A DNA stretch of 64,000 nt from Caballeronia insecticola. GTDB lineage: Bacteria > Pseudomonadota > Gammaproteobacteria > Burkholderiales > Burkholderiaceae. Where the stretch lies: the NCBI RefSeq assembly GCF_000402035.1, contig NC_021288.1, forward strand, positions 434,001 through 498,000, given 5' to 3'. Made by a program: the position numbers and the translations under genes. This document shows, piece by piece, positions 35,105 through 43,013 of the stretch. Under the pieces are notes generated by a model. That model was not told where the DNA came from and made no database searches. It was given only the letters and a program-made list of their open reading frames with translations. Numbering within the stretch: position 1 is the stretch's first letter; every line of letters starts with the position of its first letter.

Positions 35105-37801
35105 TTAGACGACCGGTGGCCGGAATTTGAGTATCGTGCGCTCGATGTTCGAGCCTTCGACGGCGGCCAGGGTCGGCTGTGTTTCGTCGAAATTGACGCC
35201 ATACAGATTGGCGTGCGTGAGCAGCGTGCCGTCGATCTTTGCCTTGCGCAGCGAGCCCTTGAACAGATTGACCGCGCTCAGATCCGCGCCGCTCAGGTCG
35301 GCCTTCGCGAACTTCGCGCCCTGTGCGGAAGCGCGCCGGAACGTTGCCGTCACCGCCTGCGCACCGCTGAAATCGGCGTGGTCGAGCAACGCGCCCGCGA
35401 AGTTCGCGCCGCGCAGTTGCGTGCCCTGCCAGTTCGCGCGGCCGAGGTTGGCGCCGGCAAACTGCGCACCGTCGAAACACGCCGACTGCGCCCGCGACGC
35501 GGCGAGGTTCGCGCCGGTAAATACCGCCTTCTGCGCCTGCGCGCCGTGAAAAACCACGTGCTCGCACGCGGCGTTTTCGAAATTGACGCCGCCGAGCGCG
35601 CTCTCGCGGAAAGTCGCGCGATCCAGCGATGCACCGCGGAAATTCGCGCCCGTCAGGTCGGCGGCATCGAACTGGGTCTCGTGCGCATGACATGCCGATG
35701 CATCGACGCCGGCCATCTTCGCCTGGCTGAACAGCGCGCGGTCGAGCCGTGCTTCGCCGAGCCGCGCGGCGCCGAAATCGGCCTTCGAGAAATCGCCGCC
35801 CGTCAGTTTCGCGGCGCGCAAGTCGGCGTCGGCGAACTTCCCGCTGCCGCCGCTCGTATCGACGAGTTCGGCACGCTGCAAATCCGCGCCGCTGAAATCG
35901 GTCTCCTTGAGCAACGCCTGCGTGAACTTCGCGGCCTGCAGCGTGCTCTTGGCAAACGAAGTCTTTTCGAGCAGCGCCGACGAAAAGTCCGCACCGGACA
36001 AATCGAGTGCGGACAGATCGACGCCGGACAAGTCGTAGCCGGCGAGGCTCTCGCGTGCCGCGTGCCGCGCGACCACCTGCTCGCGCGTCAGTTGCGCCGT
36101 GGGCGACGCCGGTGCCGGCAACGGCGGCGCGGCCAACTCCGGCGCGGGCGGCAGGCCGGGCGTTTTCGGCAGCGTCGCCAGCGCAGCGAGCGCGGCCGGA
36201 TCGACGGCGGGAAGCGGCGTGCCGGGCTGCGGCAACGCCGCGAGGCTGGCGGTGGCCGGATTGGCCGCCAGCCAGCCGGACACTTCGGCTTCGGTCATGC
36301 CCGCCTTTTGCAGCATCTCGCGCGTGGCGTCCTGCATCTTCGCCGCCATCGCGGGAAGGTCGGCGAGACTCGCCTCCGGTCCCGGATCGGCGGCCTTCAG
36401 GAACGGCGCCAGATCGGCGTCGCTCAAGCCGTGCGTCTGCATGAACGCCTGCGTGCGCGCGTTCTGCGCCGCGGTCATGCGTTCGACTTCGGCGAGGCTC
36501 ACGGGAGCGGGCGGCTCCTCGAACTTCAGGAACGGTTCGAGGTCTTTGGCGGTCAGGCCGTGCTGGCTCATGAACGCGTCGGTCTGACGGTTCAGGTCGG
36601 CGGTCATCGACTGGACCTGAGCCAGTTCCTGGGCCGCTTCCGCCGGAATGGGCGCGGCGGGCATCTCGGGCACGAGCGCGGCCGCGGCCGGCGCGACAGG
36701 CGGCGGCGCCGACTCGGCGGGCGTTGCGTCGGCTGCCTTGCGCAGGCTGTCGAGCAACTGGTCGCGGTAATGCTCGAACGGCAACGGCGCCGACGTCAGC
36801 GTTTCCCATGCGGCCAGCATGTGCGTGACGTCGCTCGCGTCCGAATCGGTGACGGCGGCCATCGCTCGATACAGCACGATCCCGCAGCCGAGTTCGGGGA
36901 ACAGCCACACGGTATCCGCCCGCGCTTCGACCTCGCGCACGACCGAACCGGACGATCCCGACGATGCGGACGATGCGGACGATGCGGGCATCGGACCGTA
37001 CACGAAGCAACGCGCCCGCAAGCCCGGCAGACGGCCCTGAAGCAGCGGACGCCGCGCGTCCATGTTCTGAATGTCGAAGGTTTCGTCGCCGGTGAAATAG
37101 CCGGATGCGAGCCACTGGTCGGACGGCGCGCTCATGAAAAACTGCTGGCGCGTATCGGCGGGAAGATGCGGCCAGTCGGTCGCGGCCCAGCGTTCGTCGC
37201 ACGTGCCGAGGTACTGACGGCGCTGCGGCGACATGGAATCGAGCGCCCAGAAGCCCGCCGGGTCCGGACGATCGTTGCGGCCCAGCATGCGCTTCGCTTC
37301 GTATTCGACATTGGGCAGCGCCTGCTGCACGCCGCCGTCCTGCGCGGGCGCGACGCAACCCTTGCCGGACGGATTCGCCGCCCACTCCGCGCCGCCGAAC
37401 GCGGTAGCCGGCGTGATCGGCATGCGCGTATACGGCACCGGCCGCGACGGCATGCCGCTCATGCCGAAGTGGCGCTCGCCGCTCACCACCAGCGACTTCG
37501 CGAGCCCGGCCACGCGCACGCTCACGCGCATCTGCTCGACTTCGCTGCCGTGCGGCGCGCAGGCCGCGCCGTAGACGAGATATTCGCCCGCGGGCTTCGG
37601 ATAGCCCTGGTCGAGAATCCCGTCCTGGCCGAGCGCCTGCTCGACCCGTGCCCAGGTCTCGTTCTCGGGCACGAGACTATCGGTCCCGCCGGGCGCGTCG
37701 AAACGGAAGCACGCCATCAGGCTCAACGCGAGCGAGTCGCGCCGGGCGAAGCGGAAGGCGCGGTAGAGCAGCGCCATATCGAGCGGTTTCAGGACTTTCA
37801 T
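35105..37801 (-). CDS. DUF2169 protein with C-terminal pentapeptide repeats
   Basis: An 898-residue protein. Residues ~1-290 are a DUF2169 domain (AFGGAEWAANPSGKG, QWLASGYFTGDETFDI, VWLFPELGCGIVLYRA), known in T6SS loci as a putative cargo-loading factor. Residues ~300-535 form a Pro/Ala-rich helical linker with three copies of a ~28-residue motif (HGLTAKDLEPFLK, HGLSDADLAPFLK, AGMTEAEVSGWLA). Residues ~545-890 are pentapeptide repeats (ADLSG/ANFxx) expected to form a right-handed beta-helix. The start at 37801 lies 2 bp after the VgrG stop. It probably acts in delivering cargo on the VgrG spike. Confidence 0.85.
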   Translation of the reverse strand: MKVLKPLDMALLYRAFRFARRDSLALSLMACFRFDAPGGTDSLVPENETWARVEQALGQDGILDQGYPKPAGEYLVYGAACAPHGSEVEQMRVSVRVAGLAKSLVVSGERHFGMSGMPSRPVPYTRMPITPATAFGGAEWAANPSGKGCVAPAQDGGVQQALPNVEYEAKRMLGRNDRPDPAGFWALDSMSPQRRQYLGTCDERWAATDWPHLPADTRQQFFMSAPSDQWLASGYFTGDETFDIQNMDARRPLLQGRLPGLRARCFVYGPMPASSASSASSGSSGSVVREVEARADTVWLFPELGCGIVLYRAMAAVTDSDASDVTHMLAAWETLTSAPLPFEHYRDQLLDSLRKAADATPAESAPPPVAPAAAALVPEMPAAPIPAEAAQELAQVQSMTADLNRQTDAFMSQHGLTAKDLEPFLKFEEPPAPVSLAEVERMTAAQNARTQAFMQTHGLSDADLAPFLKAADPGPEASLADLPAMAAKMQDATREMLQKAGMTEAEVSGWLAANPATASLAALPQPGTPLPAVDPAALAALATLPKTPGLPPAPELAAPPLPAPASPTAQLTREQVVARHAARESLAGYDLSGVDLSALDLSGADFSSALLEKTSFAKSTLQAAKFTQALLKETDFSGADLQRAELVDTSGGSGKFADADLRAAKLTGGDFSKADFGAARLGEARLDRALFSQAKMAGVDASACHAHETQFDAADLTGANFRGASLDRATFRESALGGVNFENAACEHVVFHGAQAQKAVFTGANLAASRAQSACFDGAQFAGANLGRANWQGTQLRGANFAGALLDHADFSGAQAVTATFRRASAQGAKFAKADLSGADLSAVNLFKGSLRKAKIDGTLLTHANLYGVNFDETQPTLAAVEGSNIERTILKFRPPVV
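36960..36986. repeat. 9-bp tandem repeat (x3), in frame
   Basis: Three exact copies of GACGATGCG, preceded by a degenerate fourth. On the - strand they encode the Ala-Ser-Ser run (ASSASSASSGSSGS) in a loop of the DUF2169 domain. Confidence 0.8.
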
Positions 37802-37803
37802 GG

Positions 37804-40653
37804 TCAGCCCAGCTGGATCAGTTTGCCGGTGCAGGCGACCCACGAGTCGGCGTACAACAGTAACGTGGAGCCACTCACGGTGGCGGGTCCCAGGCCCCGC
37901 AAAACCGCCTCGCCCGCTGCGTTGATCGCGACATCGCCCGTACCGCGCACCGAAACGGTGGCGCCGCTCAGGCTGGCTGTCGCGACACCCTTGAGCGCCA
38001 GATCGCCTGCCGCTTCCACCGTCACCGCCGGGGCCTTGACCGTGGTCGAAACGAGCCCCGTGACCGATACCTCGCTGCCCGTCGCGCCGATTTTCTCGAG
38101 CGTGGTCATCGTGATGCCCGTGGCGGCCATCGAGAGTGTCGCGAGCGAGCCCCCCGGACCCACGGTCATGTCGACGCGGCCGGTCGCGCCGAGATCGGCT
38201 GTCGTCATGGCGAGCTTCGCGCCCACGCCCACCGGACCGATGCCGATATTGATGCCGGTTTCGTTGAGCGTGGCGTTGCTCACGTAGGCGGCCTCCGTGT
38301 TCAGGGTCGTGGCGAGCGAGCGCGCCGCATACTGCATGAAGCCGTACACGCCGAGCGCCTCGACGCCGCCGAGCGCGTATTGCGCCGTCAGCAGCCCGGT
38401 CGTGTCGGGCGTCCAGGCGCCGGCCTTCGCGCCGTCGCTCTGATAGGCCTTGTAAGTCGAGGCGATCGCGAGCGCCGCCTGCGCGGCCAACGCGGTGCTG
38501 GCCGCGATCTTGACGCCCGTCTTGACCGTGTTCACCGTCGCCGTGATCATCGGCAACTGACCGCCGGAGAGCGTGACCTTGTCCACCGCGCGCTGGTTCT
38601 GCTTCTGGTTCAGCGAGATGCTCGTCGAGTCGTCGATGGTCAGGGACTGCACCGAAGGCGACAGCCAGCTGCCCGCGCCGGATGCGCCCGCCACGCCCCC
38701 GGCGAGGCCACCGGCGGCGGCGCCGGCCGTGCCGGCGATGACACCGTCCGCGACAGGAGAGCCGCCGTTGTTCGAGGTCGCGCCGAGCGTCCCGAGCGTC
38801 GCGCCGCCCGCCGCCGCCCCCGCGATCGCGCCCACCGCCGCGGCGTTGGGAAGACCGGCAAACACGCCGTTCCACGTCACGCTCATGCCCGCCGACATCG
38901 CCAGCGTCGCGCCGAGCGTCGCGTTGTTGTTGATGGCCGCCGACAGCGTGGTCGCGGTGCCGACCGTCAGCGTGTTCTTGCCGCCCACGCTGGTCGCGTT
39001 GGTGGTGCCGAGCGTCACGGTCTCGCTGTTGCCCGCCGTGCTGCTCCAGATGCTGCCGCCGCCCTTCGGATCGATCGAGCCTATGCCGATCGTGCTGTTA
39101 TGGAACGGCGAATGCAGCCACATGACCTCCTTGCCCTCGCTGTCGCCCATGTGCAGCATGTTGCCGCCCGCCGTGCTGATGCGGTTCTCGTGCGCGCTCG
39201 CCTGTTCGACGACGCTCGGATTCTCCGAATTCGGCACCGCGCCGACGATCACGGGCCGGTCCGGATCGCCGTCGGTGAACGACAGCAGCACCTCGGCCCC
39301 CTTGTGCAGCGGAAAATGCATGCCGTGGTCGCTGCCCGCATAGGGCGTCGCCATGCGCACGCGCGCGGAACCCTTGTTCGGATTCTTGTCGGTCAGATCG
39401 AACGGCAATTGCACCTTGTACTGGCCGAATTCGTCGAGCTCCGCGTACTGGCCCGAGCCTTCGCTGTCGATGAACGCGGTCATGGTGCCGGCCACGCGCG
39501 GCTTGGACGTCGTGCGCTGCGGCCGGAACTGCACGCTCGCGGGAATCGCGCGGAAGCTGTTGCGATACGACGTCTCGCCGTTCGCGCCGCCGTCGCTGTA
39601 CGGGCTCTTGACGCCGGCGAGCAGCGCGCCCGCTTGCGTGCCGCGATGATGAATCTCGGTGACCAGATACGTGTCGTTGAAATCGTGACGGTAATGCCCC
39701 GCGAGCCGCGCGAAGTAGCCGCTGCGCAGACCGACCGCCGTGGCCTCGCCCGAAAACACGCGGCCCTGGCAGACGAGCGCCTGAGCGCGCAGCTTCGCGT
39801 ACCGCCGGCCTTCCTGCTCGCCGCGGAAATTTTCGCCGTACAGCATGACCTGGCCCAGACCATCGTCCGATACGGTTTCGACAATCTTGAGCGGCACCGC
39901 CGCCTTGCGATGATTGAACTCCTGCAGGATCACTTCTTTGGGCAACGGCTTCTGGCGGCTCACGAAATCGCGCACGGAGCGGCCGGAGACGCCGGTGTCC
40001 ATCTCGTCGTCGGGACGGTAGTCGACCTCCACCGCGTTCGCGTCGTGCATGATGCGGTCGTCGACCACGATCAACTGGCCGCCCGCGTCGTGATCGAAGT
40101 AGTAATACATGCCCTCGTTTTCGAGCCAGCGCGACACGAAATCGAGGTGCGTTTCCTCGTACTGGCAGACGAAGCTGCGCGGCCGGTAAGCGCCGTTGCG
40201 CTCGAAATCGCCGCTCAGTCTGAAGGAGTAGTCGCTGTCCGTGAGCTGGCTGCCCTTCAGCACGCGTTCGAGCGTGGCGGGAATCGGCAGCTCGTCGAGA
40301 TAGACCTCGGAGATGCGGTACAGCGACAGCCGCCACAGACGCGGCACCAGCACCGCGCGATAAAACACGTAGCCGTCCGCGCGATGCAACTGGTCGAACT
40401 CGGCCAGCACGCCGTGATACGGCACGCTGTCCCGGCCGTCGGGCGGATAGATCAGGAATGTGGCCGGATGCCTGAGCATGGCGTCGAAATCGATCGACGG
40501 ATCCTCGGACACGAGGGTCAGCGTGAACCGGAACGGCTGCGAGATCGCCTCGAAGCCTTCCATCTCGACGACGGCGAATTTGCCGGCATCATGCGCGGCG
40601 GATCGGAAATCGAAGCGCCGGTTCGCGAGTACGTTGTCAGACAGTGCATTCAC
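37804..40653 (-). CDS. vgrG: T6SS spike protein TssI/VgrG, extended
   Basis: A 949-residue VgrG. The GTG at 40653 has GAGGAAA upstream; the longer open frame to 41070 overlaps the DUF4150 gene and is rejected. The gp27-like part has FDFRSAAHDAGKFAVVEMEG and ESEGMYYYF-type (LENEGMYYYFDHD). The gp5 OB-fold region has NPNKGSARVRMATPYAGSDHG and ADEVLLSF-type GAEVLLSFTDGDPDRPVIVG. After ~560 residues comes a beta-helix-like part, interrupted at ~600-665 by a Gly/Ala-rich hydrophobic stretch (GAIAGAAAGG, AGGLAGGVAGASG). A second Ala-rich segment lies near 705-735. The extension makes it ~300 residues longer than a minimal VgrG. Confidence 0.93.
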   Translation of the reverse strand: MNALSDNVLANRRFDFRSAAHDAGKFAVVEMEGFEAISQPFRFTLTLVSEDPSIDFDAMLRHPATFLIYPPDGRDSVPYHGVLAEFDQLHRADGYVFYRAVLVPRLWRLSLYRISEVYLDELPIPATLERVLKGSQLTDSDYSFRLSGDFERNGAYRPRSFVCQYEETHLDFVSRWLENEGMYYYFDHDAGGQLIVVDDRIMHDANAVEVDYRPDDEMDTGVSGRSVRDFVSRQKPLPKEVILQEFNHRKAAVPLKIVETVSDDGLGQVMLYGENFRGEQEGRRYAKLRAQALVCQGRVFSGEATAVGLRSGYFARLAGHYRHDFNDTYLVTEIHHRGTQAGALLAGVKSPYSDGGANGETSYRNSFRAIPASVQFRPQRTTSKPRVAGTMTAFIDSEGSGQYAELDEFGQYKVQLPFDLTDKNPNKGSARVRMATPYAGSDHGMHFPLHKGAEVLLSFTDGDPDRPVIVGAVPNSENPSVVEQASAHENRISTAGGNMLHMGDSEGKEVMWLHSPFHNSTIGIGSIDPKGGGSIWSSTAGNSETVTLGTTNATSVGGKNTLTVGTATTLSAAINNNATLGATLAMSAGMSVTWNGVFAGLPNAAAVGAIAGAAAGGATLGTLGATSNNGGSPVADGVIAGTAGAAAGGLAGGVAGASGAGSWLSPSVQSLTIDDSTSISLNQKQNQRAVDKVTLSGGQLPMITATVNTVKTGVKIAASTALAAQAALAIASTYKAYQSDGAKAGAWTPDTTGLLTAQYALGGVEALGVYGFMQYAARSLATTLNTEAAYVSNATLNETGINIGIGPVGVGAKLAMTTADLGATGRVDMTVGPGGSLATLSMAATGITMTTLEKIGATGSEVSVTGLVSTTVKAPAVTVEAAGDLALKGVATASLSGATVSVRGTGDVAINAAGEAVLRGLGPATVSGSTLLLYADSWVACTGKLIQLG

Positions 40654-40703
40654 AATGCTTTCCTCAAAACGGGGTCCAGTGCGGTGATTCGTGCGAGCAG
40701 GCC

Positions 40704-41099
40704 CTAGCTCATGACCATGACGACCGCCTGACTGGGCGCGACCACCGCGCCGACGATATTTCCTTCGTTGTGCTGCGTCATGTCGCCGAGCCGCACCGCC
40801 GGCGCGCCTTCGAGCATCACGCACACGCTGCCGAGCGGAAACGCGACCGGCCCCATCACCTGGTTCGATACGATGCCGCCCGCCACGCCGGCCTGATCGC
40901 CGTCGCTCATGGAGATTTGCGAAGCGGTCGTCAACGCCGGCATGCCGCTGATCATCACCTTCGTGGTGGCGGGATTGCCGAGCATCGGCATGCCGATATT
41001 CGGGTACGGGATCGGCACGGGCGGTGCGGGTGGAGCCGGCGTTTTGCAGACATCGGGCGCGCCCATGCACTGCCCGGCTTGTTTCGTGACTGCGAACAT
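40704..41099 (-). CDS. PAAR-like DUF4150 protein
   Basis: A 131-residue protein of the DUF4150/PAAR-like group that tips the VgrG spike. It has a Pro-rich stretch (KTPAPPAPPVPIPYPNIGMP) and then VMISGMPALTTASQISMSDGDQAG. It ends near AVRLGDMTQHNEGN. Cysteines at CMGAPDVCKTP may bind metal or pair. The start at 41099 follows AGGAGAAAAA. It lies 10 bp after the DUF3540 gene and 50 bp before vgrG. Confidence 0.88.
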   Translation of the reverse strand: MFAVTKQAGQCMGAPDVCKTPAPPAPPVPIPYPNIGMPMLGNPATTKVMISGMPALTTASQISMSDGDQAGVAGGIVSNQVMGPVAFPLGSVCVMLEGAPAVRLGDMTQHNEGNIVGAVVAPSQAVVMVMS

Positions 41100-41109
41100 G
41101 TTTTTTCTC

Positions 41110-41778
41110 CTAGCCCAGATCGATCTTTTCGCCGTCGATACGCACATGGCCTTTGGCCAGCAGGCTCGCGTGCTGCGCGGTGATATGCACCTGCTCTTCG
41201 ACCTGCATCCGCACCCTGCCCGCACGGGTTTCGTCGATGTCTTCGGTCCAGCGGAAGCTCGTGCGCGCCTTCTGCACGAGCCGCTCCACGGTCGATGTGA
41301 CCTGCTGCGCGACCGTACGCACGATGCCCAGGCGCGCCTGCGTCTCGCGAATCGATACGTTCATCCGGTCGAAGGCCATATCGCCGATCACGCCTTCGAC
41401 CGCCACACGCGGCGCACCGATGGCCACTTCGCCGGTGGCGTTCATGCGGATGCGCGCGGCGTCGATCCGCAACCCGCCCTGCTCCGCGTGCAGCGCCACG
41501 CCGCCCGGCAGCAGCAACTCGGCGCTGTCCGGCACCGCGCGCGCCAGCACGGCCAGCACATAGGCCGCCACGTTGGCGCCCGCGCGGCAGACCAGCACGG
41601 TGTCGCCGCAATCCGGCCCGACGAGGCAACTGTCGGCACGCAGCGCGCGCTCCACCGAGCCATCCGCCGCGCTCAGGAAGTACCACTGGCCCGCGCGTCC
41701 GGTCACGGTCGCATACACGAGACCGGCCGCTTGCTCGTTGCCGGGCCGCATCATCGGAACCAGGTTGTTGTGCTTCAT
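41110..41778 (-). CDS. DUF3540 protein (T6SS-associated)
   Basis: A 222-residue DUF3540-type protein. Its N-terminal half has an OB-like pattern (QAAGLVYATVTGRAGQWYFL, CLVGPDCGDTVLV). The C-terminal half is helical to beta (VEGVIGDMAFDRMNVSIRET) and ends in HASLLAKGHVRIDGEKIDLG, which resembles VgrG beta-helix ends. The start at 41778 has a GGAG site; a GTG at 41790 is less likely. DUF2169, DUF3540 and DUF4150 genes commonly travel together beside vgrG; the function is not established. Confidence 0.85.
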   Translation of the reverse strand: MKHNNLVPMMRPGNEQAAGLVYATVTGRAGQWYFLSAADGSVERALRADSCLVGPDCGDTVLVCRAGANVAAYVLAVLARAVPDSAELLLPGGVALHAEQGGLRIDAARIRMNATGEVAIGAPRVAVEGVIGDMAFDRMNVSIRETQARLGIVRTVAQQVTSTVERLVQKARTSFRWTEDIDETRAGRVRMQVEEQVHITAQHASLLAKGHVRIDGEKIDLG

Positions 41779-41830
41779 GATCCGCTCCACCTATCGAGTG
41801 CTGTGTAGTTCGTCGTCCAAGCCGGGCATG

Positions 41831-42823
41831 TCATGCCGCGCGCCACTGTTCGGCCTGCAGCAGCAGGTCGTCCGTGGGACGCATGCCGCTCAGGTTCGCG
41901 CCGTCCCAGCGCGTGTTCTCCTGCTTCAGCGCATGCCCGTTCGAACCGCTCAGGTCCGCGCGGGAGCCGTCCGCGCCGGACAGGTCCGCATGCGACAGAT
42001 CGCAGTAGACGAAGCGCGCCGCCTTGAGCGATGCACGCTGCCAGCGCGTCTTCGTCAAGACCGAACGATCCCAGTGCACGCCATCGGCGCGCACTGCCGA
42101 AAAATCCGCGTCGCTCGCATCCGACATGTCGAAGCGCGCGTCCTGCAAGTCGGCCTGCTCGAGCTGCGCGCCGAGCAGCGCCGTGTACTGACCTTTCACG
42201 CCGGCCAGATTGGCGCCATCGAGCCGCGCTTCGACAAAGCTCGTGCGATCCAGCGCGAGCCCGCCGAGGTTCACGCCCTGAAGCTGCGCGGCATCGAGTA
42301 TCGTCATGGTCAGGTCGCAACTGCGCAGGTCCTGTCCCTGCAGATTCGCGCCCTTCAGATAAGCATTGCGCAACGACGCGCCGGCCAGCTTCGCGCTGGC
42401 GAGATCGGCGTTCATCGCGGTCCAGCGAAACAGCATGGCCTGCGAGAAGTCGGCCCCGGCGAACACGCATCCGTACGCATCGGCGCGGCCGAATTGCGCG
42501 ACGGCGAACGTGCCGCCGGTGCAGTCGCAAGCGTTGAAATGCGCGCCCGAGAAGTCCGCTTCCTGAGCACGCGCGCCGCGCAGATCGACCCGCGTGAACG
42601 TCGCGCCCGCAGCTTGCGCGCGAGCCAGGTTCGCGCCCGACAGATCGACCTTCTGAAAATCCGCTCCGGCAAGCCTCGCGCCCGACAAGTTCGCGCCGGA
42701 CAGCGACACGTTCGTGAAGCGTCTGCCGGACAAATCGTGGCCTGAGAGATCGATGCCGCTCAGGTCCGCATCGGCGATATGCGGGTGATGAGCCAGCGCG
42801 TCCTTGAGTTGCTCCGGCGTCAT
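41831..42823 (-). CDS. Pentapeptide-repeat protein
   Basis: A 330-residue protein built almost wholly of pentapeptide repeats (ADLSGIDLSGHDLSG near the start, GANLSGARLAGADF and so on). After a ~20-residue N-cap (MTPEQLKDALAHHPHI) these should form one long right-handed beta-helix. GGAGGG before the ATG at 42823 sets the start and rules out a 78-codon upstream extension. It heads the effector/adaptor part of the operon, 52 bp before DUF3540. It may be a spike-cargo adaptor or effector; no catalytic domain is visible. Confidence 0.85.
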   Translation of the reverse strand: MTPEQLKDALAHHPHIADADLSGIDLSGHDLSGRRFTNVSLSGANLSGARLAGADFQKVDLSGANLARAQAAGATFTRVDLRGARAQEADFSGAHFNACDCTGGTFAVAQFGRADAYGCVFAGADFSQAMLFRWTAMNADLASAKLAGASLRNAYLKGANLQGQDLRSCDLTMTILDAAQLQGVNLGGLALDRTSFVEARLDGANLAGVKGQYTALLGAQLEQADLQDARFDMSDASDADFSAVRADGVHWDRSVLTKTRWQRASLKAARFVYCDLSHADLSGADGSRADLSGSNGHALKQENTRWDGANLSGMRPTDDLLLQAEQWRAA

Positions 42824-42994
42824 GCATCCCTCCGCGTGCGGCGGGCGACTGCACGGCCCGTCCCGCCGATCATCCAAGCTTGCGCGCGCTTCGCGTTCAT
42901 TCCTCGCCTCGTCCTGTTCCGCATCGTTCGTTCTCGCCTGTACATCAGTCTCTCTGTCCGCCGCTACCGCCGTGTTGCAATTCGCGGCGGCAGC

Positions 42995-43008
42995 GTTACG
43001 GATGTAAC
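42995..43008. promoter_or_regulatory. Palindrome upstream of the pentapeptide-DUF3540-PAAR-vgrG unit
   Basis: GTTAC-GGAT-GTAAC, perfect 5-bp arms around 4 bp, 171 bp upstream of the start at 42823. Read on the - strand it is GTTACATCCGTAAC. It resembles motifs before both hcp genes (GTTTCATCTGTAAC and GTTTCATTCGTAAC). Regulator binding is inferred. Confidence 0.45.
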
Positions 43009-43013
43009 CGTCG

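Noticed and set aside
35213..38287. A ~1000-codon open frame antisense to the DUF2169/pentapeptide and vgrG genes
   Set aside because: Arg-rich shadow of repeats on the other strand; no start logic or family features.
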